36,656 bases of DNA from SAR116 cluster bacterium AG-321-K23 (lineage in GTDB: Bacteria; Pseudomonadota; Alphaproteobacteria; Puniceispirillales; Marisalimonadaceae): the NCBI GenBank assembly GCA_003284565.1, contig QBXO01000018.1, positions 1 through 36,656 on the forward strand. Direction: 5' to 3'. Made by a program: the position numbers and the translations under genes. Below are positions 27,301-35,681 of the stretch, piece by piece. How positions within the stretch are numbered: the stretch's first letter is position 1; each line of letters opens with the position of its first letter. The notes below the pieces were generated by a model, which saw nothing but the letters and a program-made list of their open reading frames with translations, was not told where the DNA came from and did not search any database.

Positions 27301-27789
27301 CTATTCTTTTTTATCCTCTTCAGTTTTAGTCTCTTCTACAGCTGCTTTCTCCACTGGAGCTTCTGCTGCAGGTTCCTCTTCTACAACTGCTTCCTCTACT
27401 GGAGCTTCTGCCGCAGGTGCCTCTTCTACAGCTGCTTCCTCTGGCGGAGCTGCTGATTTTTCTGAAGCTTCTGCTTCTCTTTCTTGTCTTTTCTTACCAG
27501 GAGCACTTTTAATTGGTTGATCCCTTATAACTGGTGCTTTTACTAAACCGTCTGATGAGAGCATTTTTGCAACTCTTAATGTTGGCTGAGCACCTTTTGA
27601 TAACCAGTATTTTGCTCTTTCAACATCAAGAATTAATCTTTCGGCATGATCTTTAGCAACCATTGGATTATATGAGCCTAATCGTTCAATAAACTTTCCA
27701 TCTCTTGGTGACAATGATTCTGCAACTACTATTTTGTAAAAAGGTCTCTTTTTTGCTCCACCTCTAGACAATCTTATTTTTAAAGCCAT
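27301..27789 (-). CDS. rpsP: 30S ribosomal protein S16 with long acidic/Ala tail
   Basis: The first about 80 residues are a normal S16 ([20 protein letters not shown], then [11 protein letters not shown]-type sequence and a [12 protein letters not shown] segment). A C-terminal extension of about 75 residues follows, rich in Ala, Glu, Pro and Val, giving 162 residues in total. Extended tails on S16 are known in Alphaproteobacteria. The tail is encoded by a 45-bp tandem repeat (15-residue units such as [15 protein letters not shown]). It is likely disordered. GGAAAG precedes the ATG at 27789. It follows ffh by 37 bases. Confidence 0.97.
   Translation of the reverse strand: MALKIRLSRGGAKKRPFYKIVVAESLSPRDGKFIERLGSYNPMVAKDHAERLILDVERAKYWLSKGAQPTLRVAKMLSSDGLVKAPVIRDQPIKSAPGKKRQEREAEASEKSAAPPEEAAVEEAPAAEAPVEEAVVEEEPAAEAPVEKAAVEETKTEEDKKE
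27331..27455. repeat. 45-bp coding tandem repeat in the rpsP tail
   Basis: Two full 45-base units (27341-27385 and 27386-27430) match at 40 of 45 positions. A partial third copy runs to about 27455 and a 10-base lead-in starts at 27331. The period is a multiple of three, so unit gain or loss would keep the frame and change the tail by 15 residues. The repeat encodes the alternating Ala/Glu/Pro segment. Confidence 0.85.
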
Positions 27790-27826
27790 TTTCTTTCCTT
27801 ATAATATAAGTTATTGTTTAATAAAT

Positions 27827-29347
27827 TTATCTTCTTTTTTTGGACGGCTTTCCACCTAAACCTGGTAAACCCATGCCTCCAAATCGATTTGCCATATTAC
27901 CCAGATTAGGCATGTTACCACCCATCATTTTTTGTAATTCAGCCATCTTATTTGCATCCATAACTGAATTTTGACCATTCCCTAATTCAGGGTTTGAGTT
28001 TCCACCTCCAAGTGAGGACATCATGTTTTTTAAGCCTCCAAGACCACCCATTTTACCCATTTTTTTCATCATACGGGCCATGTCTTGTTGTTGTTTCACA
28101 AGCCTATTTACATCAGAGACAGCAGTTCCTGATCCTGAAGCAATTCTTTTTCTTCGAGAGGCGTTTAATAAAGAAACATTTACTCTCTCTTTTTTTGTCA
28201 TCGAGTATATTATAGCTTCTTGTTTTGAGATTGCTTTATCATTGAAATTATTAGCAGCCATTTGTTTTTGGAGCTTACCTATACCTGGAAGCATGGACAT
28301 TATTCCACCTAAACCTCCCATTTTTTTTAACTGTCCAATTTGTTTCAACATATCATTCATGTCAAAGCTGCCCTCTGACATTCTTTTCATCATTTGTGCA
28401 GCATCTTCTTCTGCGATAGTCTCTGCAGCTTTTTCAACAAGTGAGACAACATCACCCATATCTAAAATTCTTCCAGCCGCTCTATCTGGATGAAACGGTT
28501 CTAGTCCATCTAATTTTTCAGAAACACCAACAAATTTTATAGGGCATCCAGTTACCGATCTCATTGATAGTGCGGCACCACCTCTTGCATCACCATCAGA
28601 TCGCGTTAAAATAACGCCTGATATTTTAATTAACTCTGAAAAAGCTTTTGCTGTCTGTACAGCGTCCTGACCAGTCATTGCATCGGCAACTAATAAAGTT
28701 TCGGATGGGTTTGATAATTTAAAAACCTCTTTTGCCTCAGACATCATAGCTGTATCAAGCGTCGTTCTACCTGCTGTATCAAGTATCAAAACATCTATGG
28801 CTTGAACTTTGGATGCAGCCATAGCTCTTTTTGCTATTTTTTCTGGACTTTCTCCATCAATTTCTGGAAGCACCAAGACATCTGCTTGTTCACCTAATAT
28901 TCTTAGCTGTTCTCTTGCAGCAGGCCTGTAAATATCAAGAGATGCAAGCATAACTTTTTTTCTTTTTTTAGATTTTAAATGAAAAGCCAACTTACCTGCA
29001 GTAGTCGTTTTACCTGAACCTTGAAGACCAACTAACAATATAACTGCAGGAGGAGCATGATCAATTAATAACTCTGATCCTACAGAGCCAAGGACTTCTA
29101 TTAAAACGTCATTGACAATTTTTATAACCTGCTGACCAGGTGTAACAGATCTTAGAACCTCTTCACCAACTGCTCTAACTTTAACTTTGTCAATAAATTC
29201 TCTAACGACTGACAAAGCAACATCAGCTTCTAATAGCGCTGTTCGGACCTCTTGAAGAGCTTTTTCAACATCATTTTCAGACAGAGCTCCTCTTTTAGTA
29301 AGACCTTTAAAAACATTTCCAAGTTTATCAGTTAAGTTTTCAAACAT
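27827..29347 (-). CDS. ffh: Signal recognition particle protein Ffh
   Basis: The SRP GTPase that binds 4.5S RNA and signal peptides. The start ATG at 29347 gives MFENLTDKLGNVFKGL, the family N terminus; the frame extends to a TTG at 29377 that adds ten unlikely residues. The protein has 506 residues. The N domain is followed by the G domain with GLQGSGKTTTAGKLA (about 107-121), DTAGRT, TRSDGDARGGAALS and the GEKLDGLEPF-like region (here SEKLDGLEPFHPDR). The methionine-rich M domain includes the SGSG-type RNA-binding segment (RIASGSGTAVSDVN). The C terminus is Gly/Met-rich and ends in KPSKKRR. Its leader holds a GC-rich hairpin at 29377-29413. Confidence 0.98.
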   Translation of the reverse strand: MFENLTDKLGNVFKGLTKRGALSENDVEKALQEVRTALLEADVALSVVREFIDKVKVRAVGEEVLRSVTPGQQVIKIVNDVLIEVLGSVGSELLIDHAPPAVILLVGLQGSGKTTTAGKLAFHLKSKKRKKVMLASLDIYRPAAREQLRILGEQADVLVLPEIDGESPEKIAKRAMAASKVQAIDVLILDTAGRTTLDTAMMSEAKEVFKLSNPSETLLVADAMTGQDAVQTAKAFSELIKISGVILTRSDGDARGGAALSMRSVTGCPIKFVGVSEKLDGLEPFHPDRAAGRILDMGDVVSLVEKAAETIAEEDAAQMMKRMSEGSFDMNDMLKQIGQLKKMGGLGGIMSMLPGIGKLQKQMAANNFNDKAISKQEAIIYSMTKKERVNVSLLNASRRKRIASGSGTAVSDVNRLVKQQQDMARMMKKMGKMGGLGGLKNMMSSLGGGNSNPELGNGQNSVMDANKMAELQKMMGGNMPNLGNMANRFGGMGLPGLGGKPSKKRR

Positions 29348-29376
29348 TTTAAAACCAATTACATTCCATAACCACA

Positions 29377-29413
29377 AAAGCGCCCGTGCTTGAAACTCAA
29401 GGACGCGCGTTTA
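29377..29413 (-). ncRNA. GC-rich hairpin in the ffh leader (candidate ffh cis-regulatory RNA)
   Basis: On the minus strand an imperfect stem of AAA, CGC, TGC and CTTG blocks pairs around the five-base loop AGTTT, with single mismatches and a bulge, and is followed by TTTTG. It is the only markedly GC-rich spot in the intergenic DNA of this window. It ends about 30 bases before the ffh ATG. A comparative study of Candidatus Pelagibacter ubique (Meyer and colleagues, 2009, from memory) described a candidate cis-regulatory RNA preceding the SRP protein gene, which this may be. The alternative is an intrinsic terminator for the ftsY transcript; the U-tract is short, so that is less convincing but open. 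Confidence 0.55.
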
Positions 29414-29487
29414 AGGGATATAATTAATAATTTTTAATCTCAATATAGAATCTTATCAATCAAGTCAAGCTTATCTGATAGAAATTG

Positions 29488-30420
29488 CTAATCCAAACCG
29501 GCTAATGCCTTTGAAAAAGAGGAAGCTTCAAAAATTTGAAGGTCATCTAATCCTTCACCAACACCAACTGCATGAATAGGAATTTTATATTTTTCTGCTA
29601 AAGACACTACAACCCCTCCTTTTGCACTTCCATCTAACTTTGTAATTATCATACCTGTTAAACCAATGGATTCATCAAAGCTTTTTAATTGAGAATGAGC
29701 ATTTTGTCCTACTGTTCCATCCAGAATTACAACTTTTTGATGTGGAGCGTCTTGATCTAATTTTGATACAACTCTACAGGTTTTTGTCAATTCTTCCATT
29801 AAATCTTTTTTATTTTGCAATCTTCCAGCTGTGTCGATTATAACAATGTCTATATCATCTTTTTTTGCCAATTCAAAAGCTCGAAAAGCTACAGCAGCAG
29901 CGTCTCCTCCTTCTTCTCCAGAGACAACTTGTGCGCCAACTCTTTTTCCCCAAGTCTTCAACTGTTCTACAGCAGCTGCTCTAAAGGTGTCTGATGCAGC
30001 TAACACAACAGATTTTTTTTCAAGCCTGAATTTTTCTGCTATTTTGGCAGCAGTCGTTGTTTTTCCAGAACCATTCACTCCTGCTAGAAGCAAAACATGT
30101 GGTTTGGACTTTACTTTTTCATAAAGATTTTCTTCACGAGGTAGTAAAATTTTTTCAATTTCTTCCGCTAAAGTTTTTGCAATTTGTGTCTTTTCTATTT
30201 CTTTATTTTTATTTAATTCGAATTTTTGATCTTTAATTTTTTTTGTAATTATACTAGCAGATTCTACGCCAAGGTCAGCTAATATTAATTGATCTTCGAT
30301 ATCGTCAAGTGTTTCCTTGTCAATTGTTTTTTTCCCGGTTAAAGAAGCAATCGCACCCTCAACTTTAGATGCTGATTTGCTCAATCCAGACTTTAATTTT
30401 TTAAACCAATTTAATGCCAT
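29488..30420 (-). CDS. ftsY: Signal recognition particle receptor FtsY
   Basis: The 310-residue SRP receptor GTPase that docks ribosome-SRP complexes at the inner membrane. It is an NG-domain protein with almost no acidic A domain; the N terminus MALNWFKKLKSGLSKSASK is a short amphipathic, lysine-rich helix that probably serves as the lipid anchor. GVNGSGKTTTAAKIAEK, DTFRAAAVEQL, DTAGRLQNKKDLMEEL and TKLDGSAKGG are the GTPase motifs. It follows mtaB by 26 bases and precedes ffh by 140, placing the two SRP GTPases side by side. Confidence 0.98.
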   Translation of the reverse strand: MALNWFKKLKSGLSKSASKVEGAIASLTGKKTIDKETLDDIEDQLILADLGVESASIITKKIKDQKFELNKNKEIEKTQIAKTLAEEIEKILLPREENLYEKVKSKPHVLLLAGVNGSGKTTTAAKIAEKFRLEKKSVVLAASDTFRAAAVEQLKTWGKRVGAQVVSGEEGGDAAAVAFRAFELAKKDDIDIVIIDTAGRLQNKKDLMEELTKTCRVVSKLDQDAPHQKVVILDGTVGQNAHSQLKSFDESIGLTGMIITKLDGSAKGGVVVSLAEKYKIPIHAVGVGEGLDDLQIFEASSFSKALAGLD

Positions 30421-30446
30421 TGAATTTAATTCTTTTTTTATCTATT

Positions 30447-31739
30447 TCAATTTCCAATAGTTCCAAGCAATCCTTCAGGATCAATTTCTAAAATTTTTGT
30501 AGAAACAATTGTGCTCGCTTCAACATTTTCTTTTAATTTAATTTTTGAAAAATTTGTAGCGTGACCAACTGAATTATTTTCAATTAAAACCTTTTGCGTT
30601 GTTCCTATTTGAGTTAATAAAAACTTATTATGTTGTACCTTTGCTAAATCTCTAAGTTCTTTTCCTCTTTTTTGTATAACTTTTTTTGGGACCTGTGGCA
30701 TATTTGATGCTGGAGTGTTTTTCCTATTTGAGTATGGAAATACATGAATGTATGTAATATCAGCTTCTCTTATTAGTTGCATACTGTTTTGATGAGCTTT
30801 TTCGTCTTCGGTAGGGAAGCCAGCTATAAAATCACCTCCAAAAACAATATCACTTCTTCTTCTTTTGGCTTCTTTAACAAAATTAATTACGTCTCTATAA
30901 AGATGTCTTCTTTTCATTCTTTTCAAAATTATATCATCACCGTGTTGTATAGATAAGTGAATGTGAGGCATTAGTCTTTTTTCATGTTCAAATGCATCCA
31001 TCAAATCAAAATCAACTTCAGCTGGATCTATAGATGATAGTCTCAATCTTAGCAAATTTGGGATATTTTTTAAAATTTTTTTTACTAACAATCCTAAACT
31101 TGGTCTCCCAAAAATATCAATACCCCAAGAGGTTAAATCTACACCAGTAAGAACAATTTCTTTAACACCATTTTTTAATAAAGAATTAATGGAGTTAATA
31201 ACATTTTGAGTTGAAACTGATCTACTTGGACCCCTTCCAAATGGAATAATACAAAATGTACACCTATGGTCACAACCATTTTGAACTTGAACAAAACCAC
31301 GTGTATGTTTGTTAAAAGATTCAACCAAATGCTCAGATGTACTTTTAACCTGCATTATATCCTGTACAAACGTATTTTGATTATTATGAAATTTATCTTC
31401 TGGTACAAATTTCTCCCAAAAATTTTCATCAAGCTTTTCTTTGTTTCCTATTACAAAGTCCACTTCTGGGATAATACTCCATCTTTTAGGATCTATTTGA
31501 GCAGCACAACCTGTAACCAAGATTTTAGCATCTGGTCTATTTTTTTTTGATGATCTTATTGCCTGCCTAGCTTGACGTTCTGCCTCACTGGTTACAGCAC
31601 ACGTATTAAATATTATTAAATCACTTTGACCGTTCTTACTAGCAAGGTCACTAATAACCTGACTTTCCCAGATATTAAGCCTGCATCCAAAAGTCTTAAT
31701 ATCAGGTAAAGAGTTCTTGTTTTTTGACGAGATTTTCAA
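30447..31739 (-). CDS. mtaB: tRNA t6A37 methylthiotransferase MtaB
   Basis: A 430-residue radical-SAM methylthiotransferase that converts t6A37 to ms2t6A in ANN-decoding tRNAs. The N-terminal UPF0004 domain has cluster ligands C19 (TFGCRLN), C47 (NTCAVT) and C78 (VTGCAAQ). The radical-SAM motif CDHRCTFC (C156, C160, C163) is followed by IIPFGRGPSRS, which fits MtaB better than MiaB or RimO. A TRAM-like C-terminal segment follows about residue 360. The start is TTG at 31739, directly after the dapF TAA, with AGGTGA overlapping the end of dapF. The dapF-mtaB-ftsY order is common in Alphaproteobacteria. Confidence 0.94.
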   Translation of the reverse strand: MKISSKNKNSLPDIKTFGCRLNIWESQVISDLASKNGQSDLIIFNTCAVTSEAERQARQAIRSSKKNRPDAKILVTGCAAQIDPKRWSIIPEVDFVIGNKEKLDENFWEKFVPEDKFHNNQNTFVQDIMQVKSTSEHLVESFNKHTRGFVQVQNGCDHRCTFCIIPFGRGPSRSVSTQNVINSINSLLKNGVKEIVLTGVDLTSWGIDIFGRPSLGLLVKKILKNIPNLLRLRLSSIDPAEVDFDLMDAFEHEKRLMPHIHLSIQHGDDIILKRMKRRHLYRDVINFVKEAKRRRSDIVFGGDFIAGFPTEDEKAHQNSMQLIREADITYIHVFPYSNRKNTPASNMPQVPKKVIQKRGKELRDLAKVQHNKFLLTQIGTTQKVLIENNSVGHATNFSKIKLKENVEASTIVSTKILEIDPEGLLGTIGN

Positions 31740-32552
31740 TTATTCACCTATAAATCCTTCAAACACTTTTTCAGTATCACCAGAAAGTGTTACTGATCCA
31801 TTATCAAGCCACTTTATAAATAAATTTCCGCCGTCTAAAACAATTTTGTTTTCTTTAGCACTTTTGTCTAATGAAGAAGCTGCTACTAATGTTGCACATG
31901 CTCCAGATCCACATGCCGAGGTAATCCCTACTCCTCTTTCCCAAACTCTCATTCTTAAAGATTTATCCTCTAAAACAGATACAAACTCAATATTTGCAAA
32001 TTCAGGAAAAATGGAATGTTTTTCTAAATGAGGACCAATAGAGTTTATGTTCAAATTCTCAAGTTCATCTAAATCATTTATAAAAATAACTGCATGTGGA
32101 TTTCCCATGGACAAACAGAAGGCTACAAAGTCACCTAATATGACATTTTTTGTATCTTGTTCTTTTGACAATGGTATTTCATCCCACCTAAATTTTGGCA
32201 CACCCATATTTACAGTAACTGAATCCCCAGTTTTAGAACAAAACAAGTCATTACTAGCACTTTTAATAGTTAAAGAATTTAGGTCATTTTTTTTCATTAG
32301 ATAATCGGCCACGCATCTTGTACCATTACCACAAGCTCCGGTTTCCGAACCATCAGAGTTATACATTTTAATTTTAAAATTTTCAGGGAGGTTTGTGTTT
32401 TCAATAATCAAAACTTGATCACACCCAATTCCTATGCGTCTATTACTTATTTTATTAATAAATCTTGAATCATGAATGATAGAATTCTTAATATTATCAA
32501 AAATAACAAAATCGTTACCTAAACCATGCATTTTTAAAAATGGTATTCTCAA
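31740..32552 (-). CDS. dapF: Diaminopimelate epimerase
   Basis: A 270-residue cofactor-independent epimerase making meso-diaminopimelate for lysine and peptidoglycan. The N terminus FLKMHGLGNDFVIFD (5-19) is the family signature. The two catalytic Cys lie in GACGNGTRC (C74) and GSGACATLVAA. The start is TTG at 32552, with AAGG eight bases upstream; MRIPFLKMHG aligns with the usual N terminus. It abuts mtaB and follows xthA by 17 bases. Confidence 0.97.
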   Translation of the reverse strand: MRIPFLKMHGLGNDFVIFDNIKNSIIHDSRFINKISNRRIGIGCDQVLIIENTNLPENFKIKMYNSDGSETGACGNGTRCVADYLMKKNDLNSLTIKSASNDLFCSKTGDSVTVNMGVPKFRWDEIPLSKEQDTKNVILGDFVAFCLSMGNPHAVIFINDLDELENLNINSIGPHLEKHSIFPEFANIEFVSVLEDKSLRMRVWERGVGITSACGSGACATLVAASSLDKSAKENKIVLDGGNLFIKWLDNGSVTLSGDTEKVFEGFIGE

Positions 32553-32569
32553 AATCTAAACCTTAAATT

Positions 32570-33361
32570 TTATTTTAATATATCAATATCAACTATAATC
32601 GGCACATGATCAGATGGTTTCTCCCATGACCTAGCATCCTTATAAATAACACCTGATTTTACTAATGAAAATAAATTTTTTGATATCCAAAAGTGATCAA
32701 GCCTTCTTCCTCTATTTGAAATTTCCCAATTTCTATTTCGATAAGACCACCAAGAATAAAGTTTTTCATTATGTGGAACAAATTCCCTCATTATATCTAC
32801 CCAATCTCCAGTCTTAATTATATCTATTAAAGTTTCTGTTTCTATTGATGTATGTGAAACCACATTAAGTAGTTGTTTATGTGACCACACATCATGTTCT
32901 AAAGGAGCAATATTTAGATCACCAACTAAAATTTTATTTGTTTTTGTTTCCGATAAAAAATAATTTTTCATTTCATTAATGAAGGAAATTTTATGCTCAA
33001 ACTTTGGATTGTTTAAAATATCTGGTTCATCTCCACCTGCAGGTACATAAAAATTATGAAGTTTAATATTATTATTTATTTTTACATAAATGTGACGAGA
33101 ATCATCTTTTTTACACCAATTGACGTATCCAGTGTCTGTAAATTTAAATTTTGATACAATAGCAACTCCATTATAGGATTTTTCACCTCTGTAATATTGG
33201 TGCATCATACCTACTTTTGTAAAATCTTCACTTGGGAATTTATCATCAGTAGTTTTTGTTTCCTGTAGACACATAACATCTATATTCTGTTCTTTTATAA
33301 AACGCACAACATGATTTATACGAAGTCTTACGGAGTTTATGTTCCAAGTTGCTATTCTCAT
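32570..33361 (-). CDS. xthA: Exodeoxyribonuclease III (AP endonuclease)
   Basis: A 263-residue EEP-family DNA-repair nuclease acting on abasic sites and 3' blocked ends. MRIATWNINSVRLR (N-terminal catalytic Asn), CLQETK (metal Glu), YNGVAIVSK, the central GDLNIAP (catalytic Asp/Asn), GRRLDHFWIS and the final SDHVPI (catalytic Asp-His) are all present. The ATG at 33361 is preferred over the TTG one codon upstream because AGGA lies five bases before it. It sits 15 bases after rfbD and 17 before dapF. Confidence 0.96.
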   Translation of the reverse strand: MRIATWNINSVRLRINHVVRFIKEQNIDVMCLQETKTTDDKFPSEDFTKVGMMHQYYRGEKSYNGVAIVSKFKFTDTGYVNWCKKDDSRHIYVKINNNIKLHNFYVPAGGDEPDILNNPKFEHKISFINEMKNYFLSETKTNKILVGDLNIAPLEHDVWSHKQLLNVVSHTSIETETLIDIIKTGDWVDIMREFVPHNEKLYSWWSYRNRNWEISNRGRRLDHFWISKNLFSLVKSGVIYKDARSWEKPSDHVPIIVDIDILK

Positions 33362-33376
33362 CAAAATCCTATTATT

Positions 33377-34258
33377 TTAACTATTATTATTATAAAAATC
33401 ATCAAAACTATCTTCCCAAAAAGGAAGTTTTATACCAAATACTCTAAGAATTTTACTGTTGTCTAATCTAGAGTTTAATGGTCTATTAGCAACAGTTTCA
33501 TAATTAACAGAATTTACTGGTATTATTTTTTCTGATGGATTATAACCCATTTTAATCGCTATTTTACATGCAAACCCATACCAAGAAGTTACACCAGTAT
33601 TTGATAAATTATAGATACCCCAAATTTTTTTATTTACTTTATATCCCAATTTGATTTCATTTAATAATTCAAGAATTGTTAATAAACCATCTATAAAATC
33701 ATTTGCCAGCGTTGGTGAACCTATTTGATCATTTACTACCTTAATGCTATTTTCAGTTTTGATAAGTTTAGAAATTGTTGTAAAAAAGTTATTTCTATAA
33801 TTACTATAAAGCCATGAAGTTCTCAAAATAATAAATTTTTGACAATTTTCTTTTATAAGTTTTTCACCAAGTGCTTTACTTTTACCGTAGACATTAATTG
33901 GATTAATATTACTTTCTTCGTTAAGAAATTTGTTATTTGAAGTATTATAAACATAGTCAGTAGAAATGTGAAAAAATACTGAATTAATTTTATTTGCACA
34001 AGAAGAGATAATGGATGGAGCAATTGAATTTATTTGAAATGCTAATTTTGGTTTTTTTTCAGATCCATCAACGTCTGTAAAAGCGGCAAAATTTAAAATA
34101 ACATTTGGTTTATAATAATAAATGAATTTTTGAATTGCATCTTCTGTAGTTAAATCTACCTCATTTCTCAAAGGTGCTATTATCTCAAATTTTTTTGGTA
34201 CACTCTCTAGAAAAACACTTCCCATTTGCCCAGATGATCCAAACACTAAAATTTTCAT
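33377..34258 (-). CDS. rfbD: dTDP-4-dehydrorhamnose reductase
   Basis: A 293-residue short-chain-dehydrogenase-type enzyme, last step of dTDP-L-rhamnose synthesis. The NAD(P) motif is FGSSGQMG (7-14). NFAAFTDVDGSEKKP, HISTDYVY and the catalytic YGKSKALGE (Tyr-x3-Lys) are conserved, and LRTSWLYS follows. The start overlaps the rfbC stop in an ATGA (34255-34258), so the pair is translationally coupled. Codon use looks even more A+T-rich than in the TCA genes, judged by eye. Confidence 0.95.
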   Translation of the reverse strand: MKILVFGSSGQMGSVFLESVPKKFEIIAPLRNEVDLTTEDAIQKFIYYYKPNVILNFAAFTDVDGSEKKPKLAFQINSIAPSIISSCANKINSVFFHISTDYVYNTSNNKFLNEESNINPINVYGKSKALGEKLIKENCQKFIILRTSWLYSNYRNNFFTTISKLIKTENSIKVVNDQIGSPTLANDFIDGLLTILELLNEIKLGYKVNKKIWGIYNLSNTGVTSWYGFACKIAIKMGYNPSEKIIPVNSVNYETVANRPLNSRLDNSKILRVFGIKLPFWEDSFDDFYNNNS

Positions 34259-34800
34259 TTAAAATATTCTGCGTTCTTAAACTGTATCCCATTTAAGTCA
34301 TTCTGGGATAAAATAGGTTTGCCTTCAATATTCCAATCAATGGATAAATCTTTATCGTTCCAAATAATACAACGCTCATATTCTGGATACCAATATTGTG
34401 TGGTTTTGTATACAAAATCTGCCGTGGTACTTAAAACATAAAATCCATGTGCACACCCAGCTGGCACCCATAATAGTTTTTTATTATTTGATGAAAGCTC
34501 TACACCATACCATTTTTTGAAAGTTGGGGAAAACTTCCTTAAATCTATTATTACATCATAAACGACTCCATTTGTAACTTTTACTAACTTACCTTGTGGT
34601 TTTTTAATTTGATAATGCAATCCTCTTAATACATTTTTTTTTGAATGTGACCAATTTTCCTGAACAAATTTTATCTTCTCGTTTAATTTTTTATTAAAAT
34701 TATTTTGATTCCAAACTTCTGAAAAAAAACCCCTATTATCATTAAAAATCTTATTTTTAATTAAGAAAGCTCCAAATATTGAAGTCTTTTCCATATACAT
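34255..34800 (-). CDS. rfbC: dTDP-4-dehydrorhamnose 3,5-epimerase
   Basis: A cupin epimerase of the dTDP-L-rhamnose pathway. The start ATG at 34800 (181 residues) is preferred, because GAGG lies six bases upstream; a frame from a TTG at 34812 exists but has no Shine-Dalgarno sequence. Family motifs are DNRGFFSEVWNQNNF, the catalytic GLHYQ (His), KLVKVTNGVVYDVIIDLR and VPAGCAHGFYVLS. It begins eight bases after rfbA and its stop overlaps rfbD by four bases. Confidence 0.96.
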   Translation of the reverse strand: MYMEKTSIFGAFLIKNKIFNDNRGFFSEVWNQNNFNKKLNEKIKFVQENWSHSKKNVLRGLHYQIKKPQGKLVKVTNGVVYDVIIDLRKFSPTFKKWYGVELSSNNKKLLWVPAGCAHGFYVLSTTADFVYKTTQYWYPEYERCIIWNDKDLSIDWNIEGKPILSQNDLNGIQFKNAEYFK

Positions 34801-34808
34801 ACGATTCC

Positions 34809-35681
34809 TCAATCATTAATTAGTTTTAATAAATATTTTCCATAATTGTTTGTTTTTAACTTTATAGCCAATTCTTTTAATTTTTGGTCGCATATCCATC
34901 CATTTTTCCAAGCGATTTCTTCTGGTGATGAAACTATAATGCCTTGTCGATTTTCTATAGTTTTGATGAAATGTGACGCCTCTAATAACGTATCATTAGT
35001 ACCAGCATCTAACCATGTATCACTTTCATTCAAAAAACAAACATCTAATTTATTCAATTTCAAATAAATATTATTTAAATCTGTTATTTCTAATTCACCT
35101 CTTTTTGAAGGCCTAAGTGATCTAGCAATCTCAACCACATTTTTGTCATAAAAATATAACCCAGTAACTGCATAATTACTTTTTGGATTAGAAGGTTTCT
35201 CTTCAATTGAAATAATTTGTTTTCGTTTATTAAAATTTACAATTCCATATTGCTGTGGATTCGTAACGGGATATGCAAAAATTGTTGATGTTTCAAAATT
35301 TTTTGAAGCCGCTTTTATCTTTGATGAAAGATTATAACCGTAAAATAAATTATCGCCTAAAATTAGTATAGATGATGAATTTTTAATAAATTCTTCAGCA
35401 ATTAAAAATGATTCAGCAATACCTTTTGGCTTTTTTTGTATTTTAAATTTTATTTTTATACCCCATTGACTTCCATTTCTAAGCAAAAATTTATATCTAT
35501 CTTCTTCAAATGGTGTGGTAATTAATAATATTTCTTTGACGCCGATGCTCATTAAAGTACAAAGCGGGTAATAAACCATGGGTTTATTATAAATTGGTAA
35601 TAATTGTTTTGATATAGCCAATGTTGCAGGATATAATCTAGTTCCTAATCCACCGCTTAAAATAATGCCTTTTCTACTCAT
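34809..35681 (-). CDS. rfbA: Glucose-1-phosphate thymidylyltransferase
   Basis: A 290-residue nucleotidyltransferase making dTDP-glucose from dTTP and glucose 1-phosphate. GIILSGGLGTRLYPATLAIS (5-24) is the nucleotide loop. KQLLPIYNKPMVYYPL, LGDNLFYG (metal Asp) and SIEEKPSNPKSNYAVTGLYF-type segments fit RmlA. GELEITDLNN and TWLDAGTNDTLLEAS complete the core. The ATG at 35681 overlaps the rfbB stop in an ATGA, showing coupling in the order rfbB-rfbA-rfbC-rfbD. Confidence 0.97.
   Translation of the reverse strand: MSRKGIILSGGLGTRLYPATLAISKQLLPIYNKPMVYYPLCTLMSIGVKEILLITTPFEEDRYKFLLRNGSQWGIKIKFKIQKKPKGIAESFLIAEEFIKNSSSILILGDNLFYGYNLSSKIKAASKNFETSTIFAYPVTNPQQYGIVNFNKRKQIISIEEKPSNPKSNYAVTGLYFYDKNVVEIARSLRPSKRGELEITDLNNIYLKLNKLDVCFLNESDTWLDAGTNDTLLEASHFIKTIENRQGIIVSSPEEIAWKNGWICDQKLKELAIKLKTNNYGKYLLKLIND

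Noticed and set aside
27341-27430. Repeats that could suggest a CRISPR array or minisatellite
   Set aside because: The units are directly adjacent without spacers and stay in frame within rpsP, so this is a coding tandem repeat.
28023-28493. A 156-codon open frame on the plus strand opposite the ffh M domain
   Set aside because: It is the shadow of the Met/Gly-rich M domain; no start site or domain supports it.
29347-29377. TTG start of ffh at 29377
   Set aside because: The ten extra residues (MWLWNVIGFK) do not resemble the family, and the ATG at 29347 starts exactly at the Ffh N terminus.
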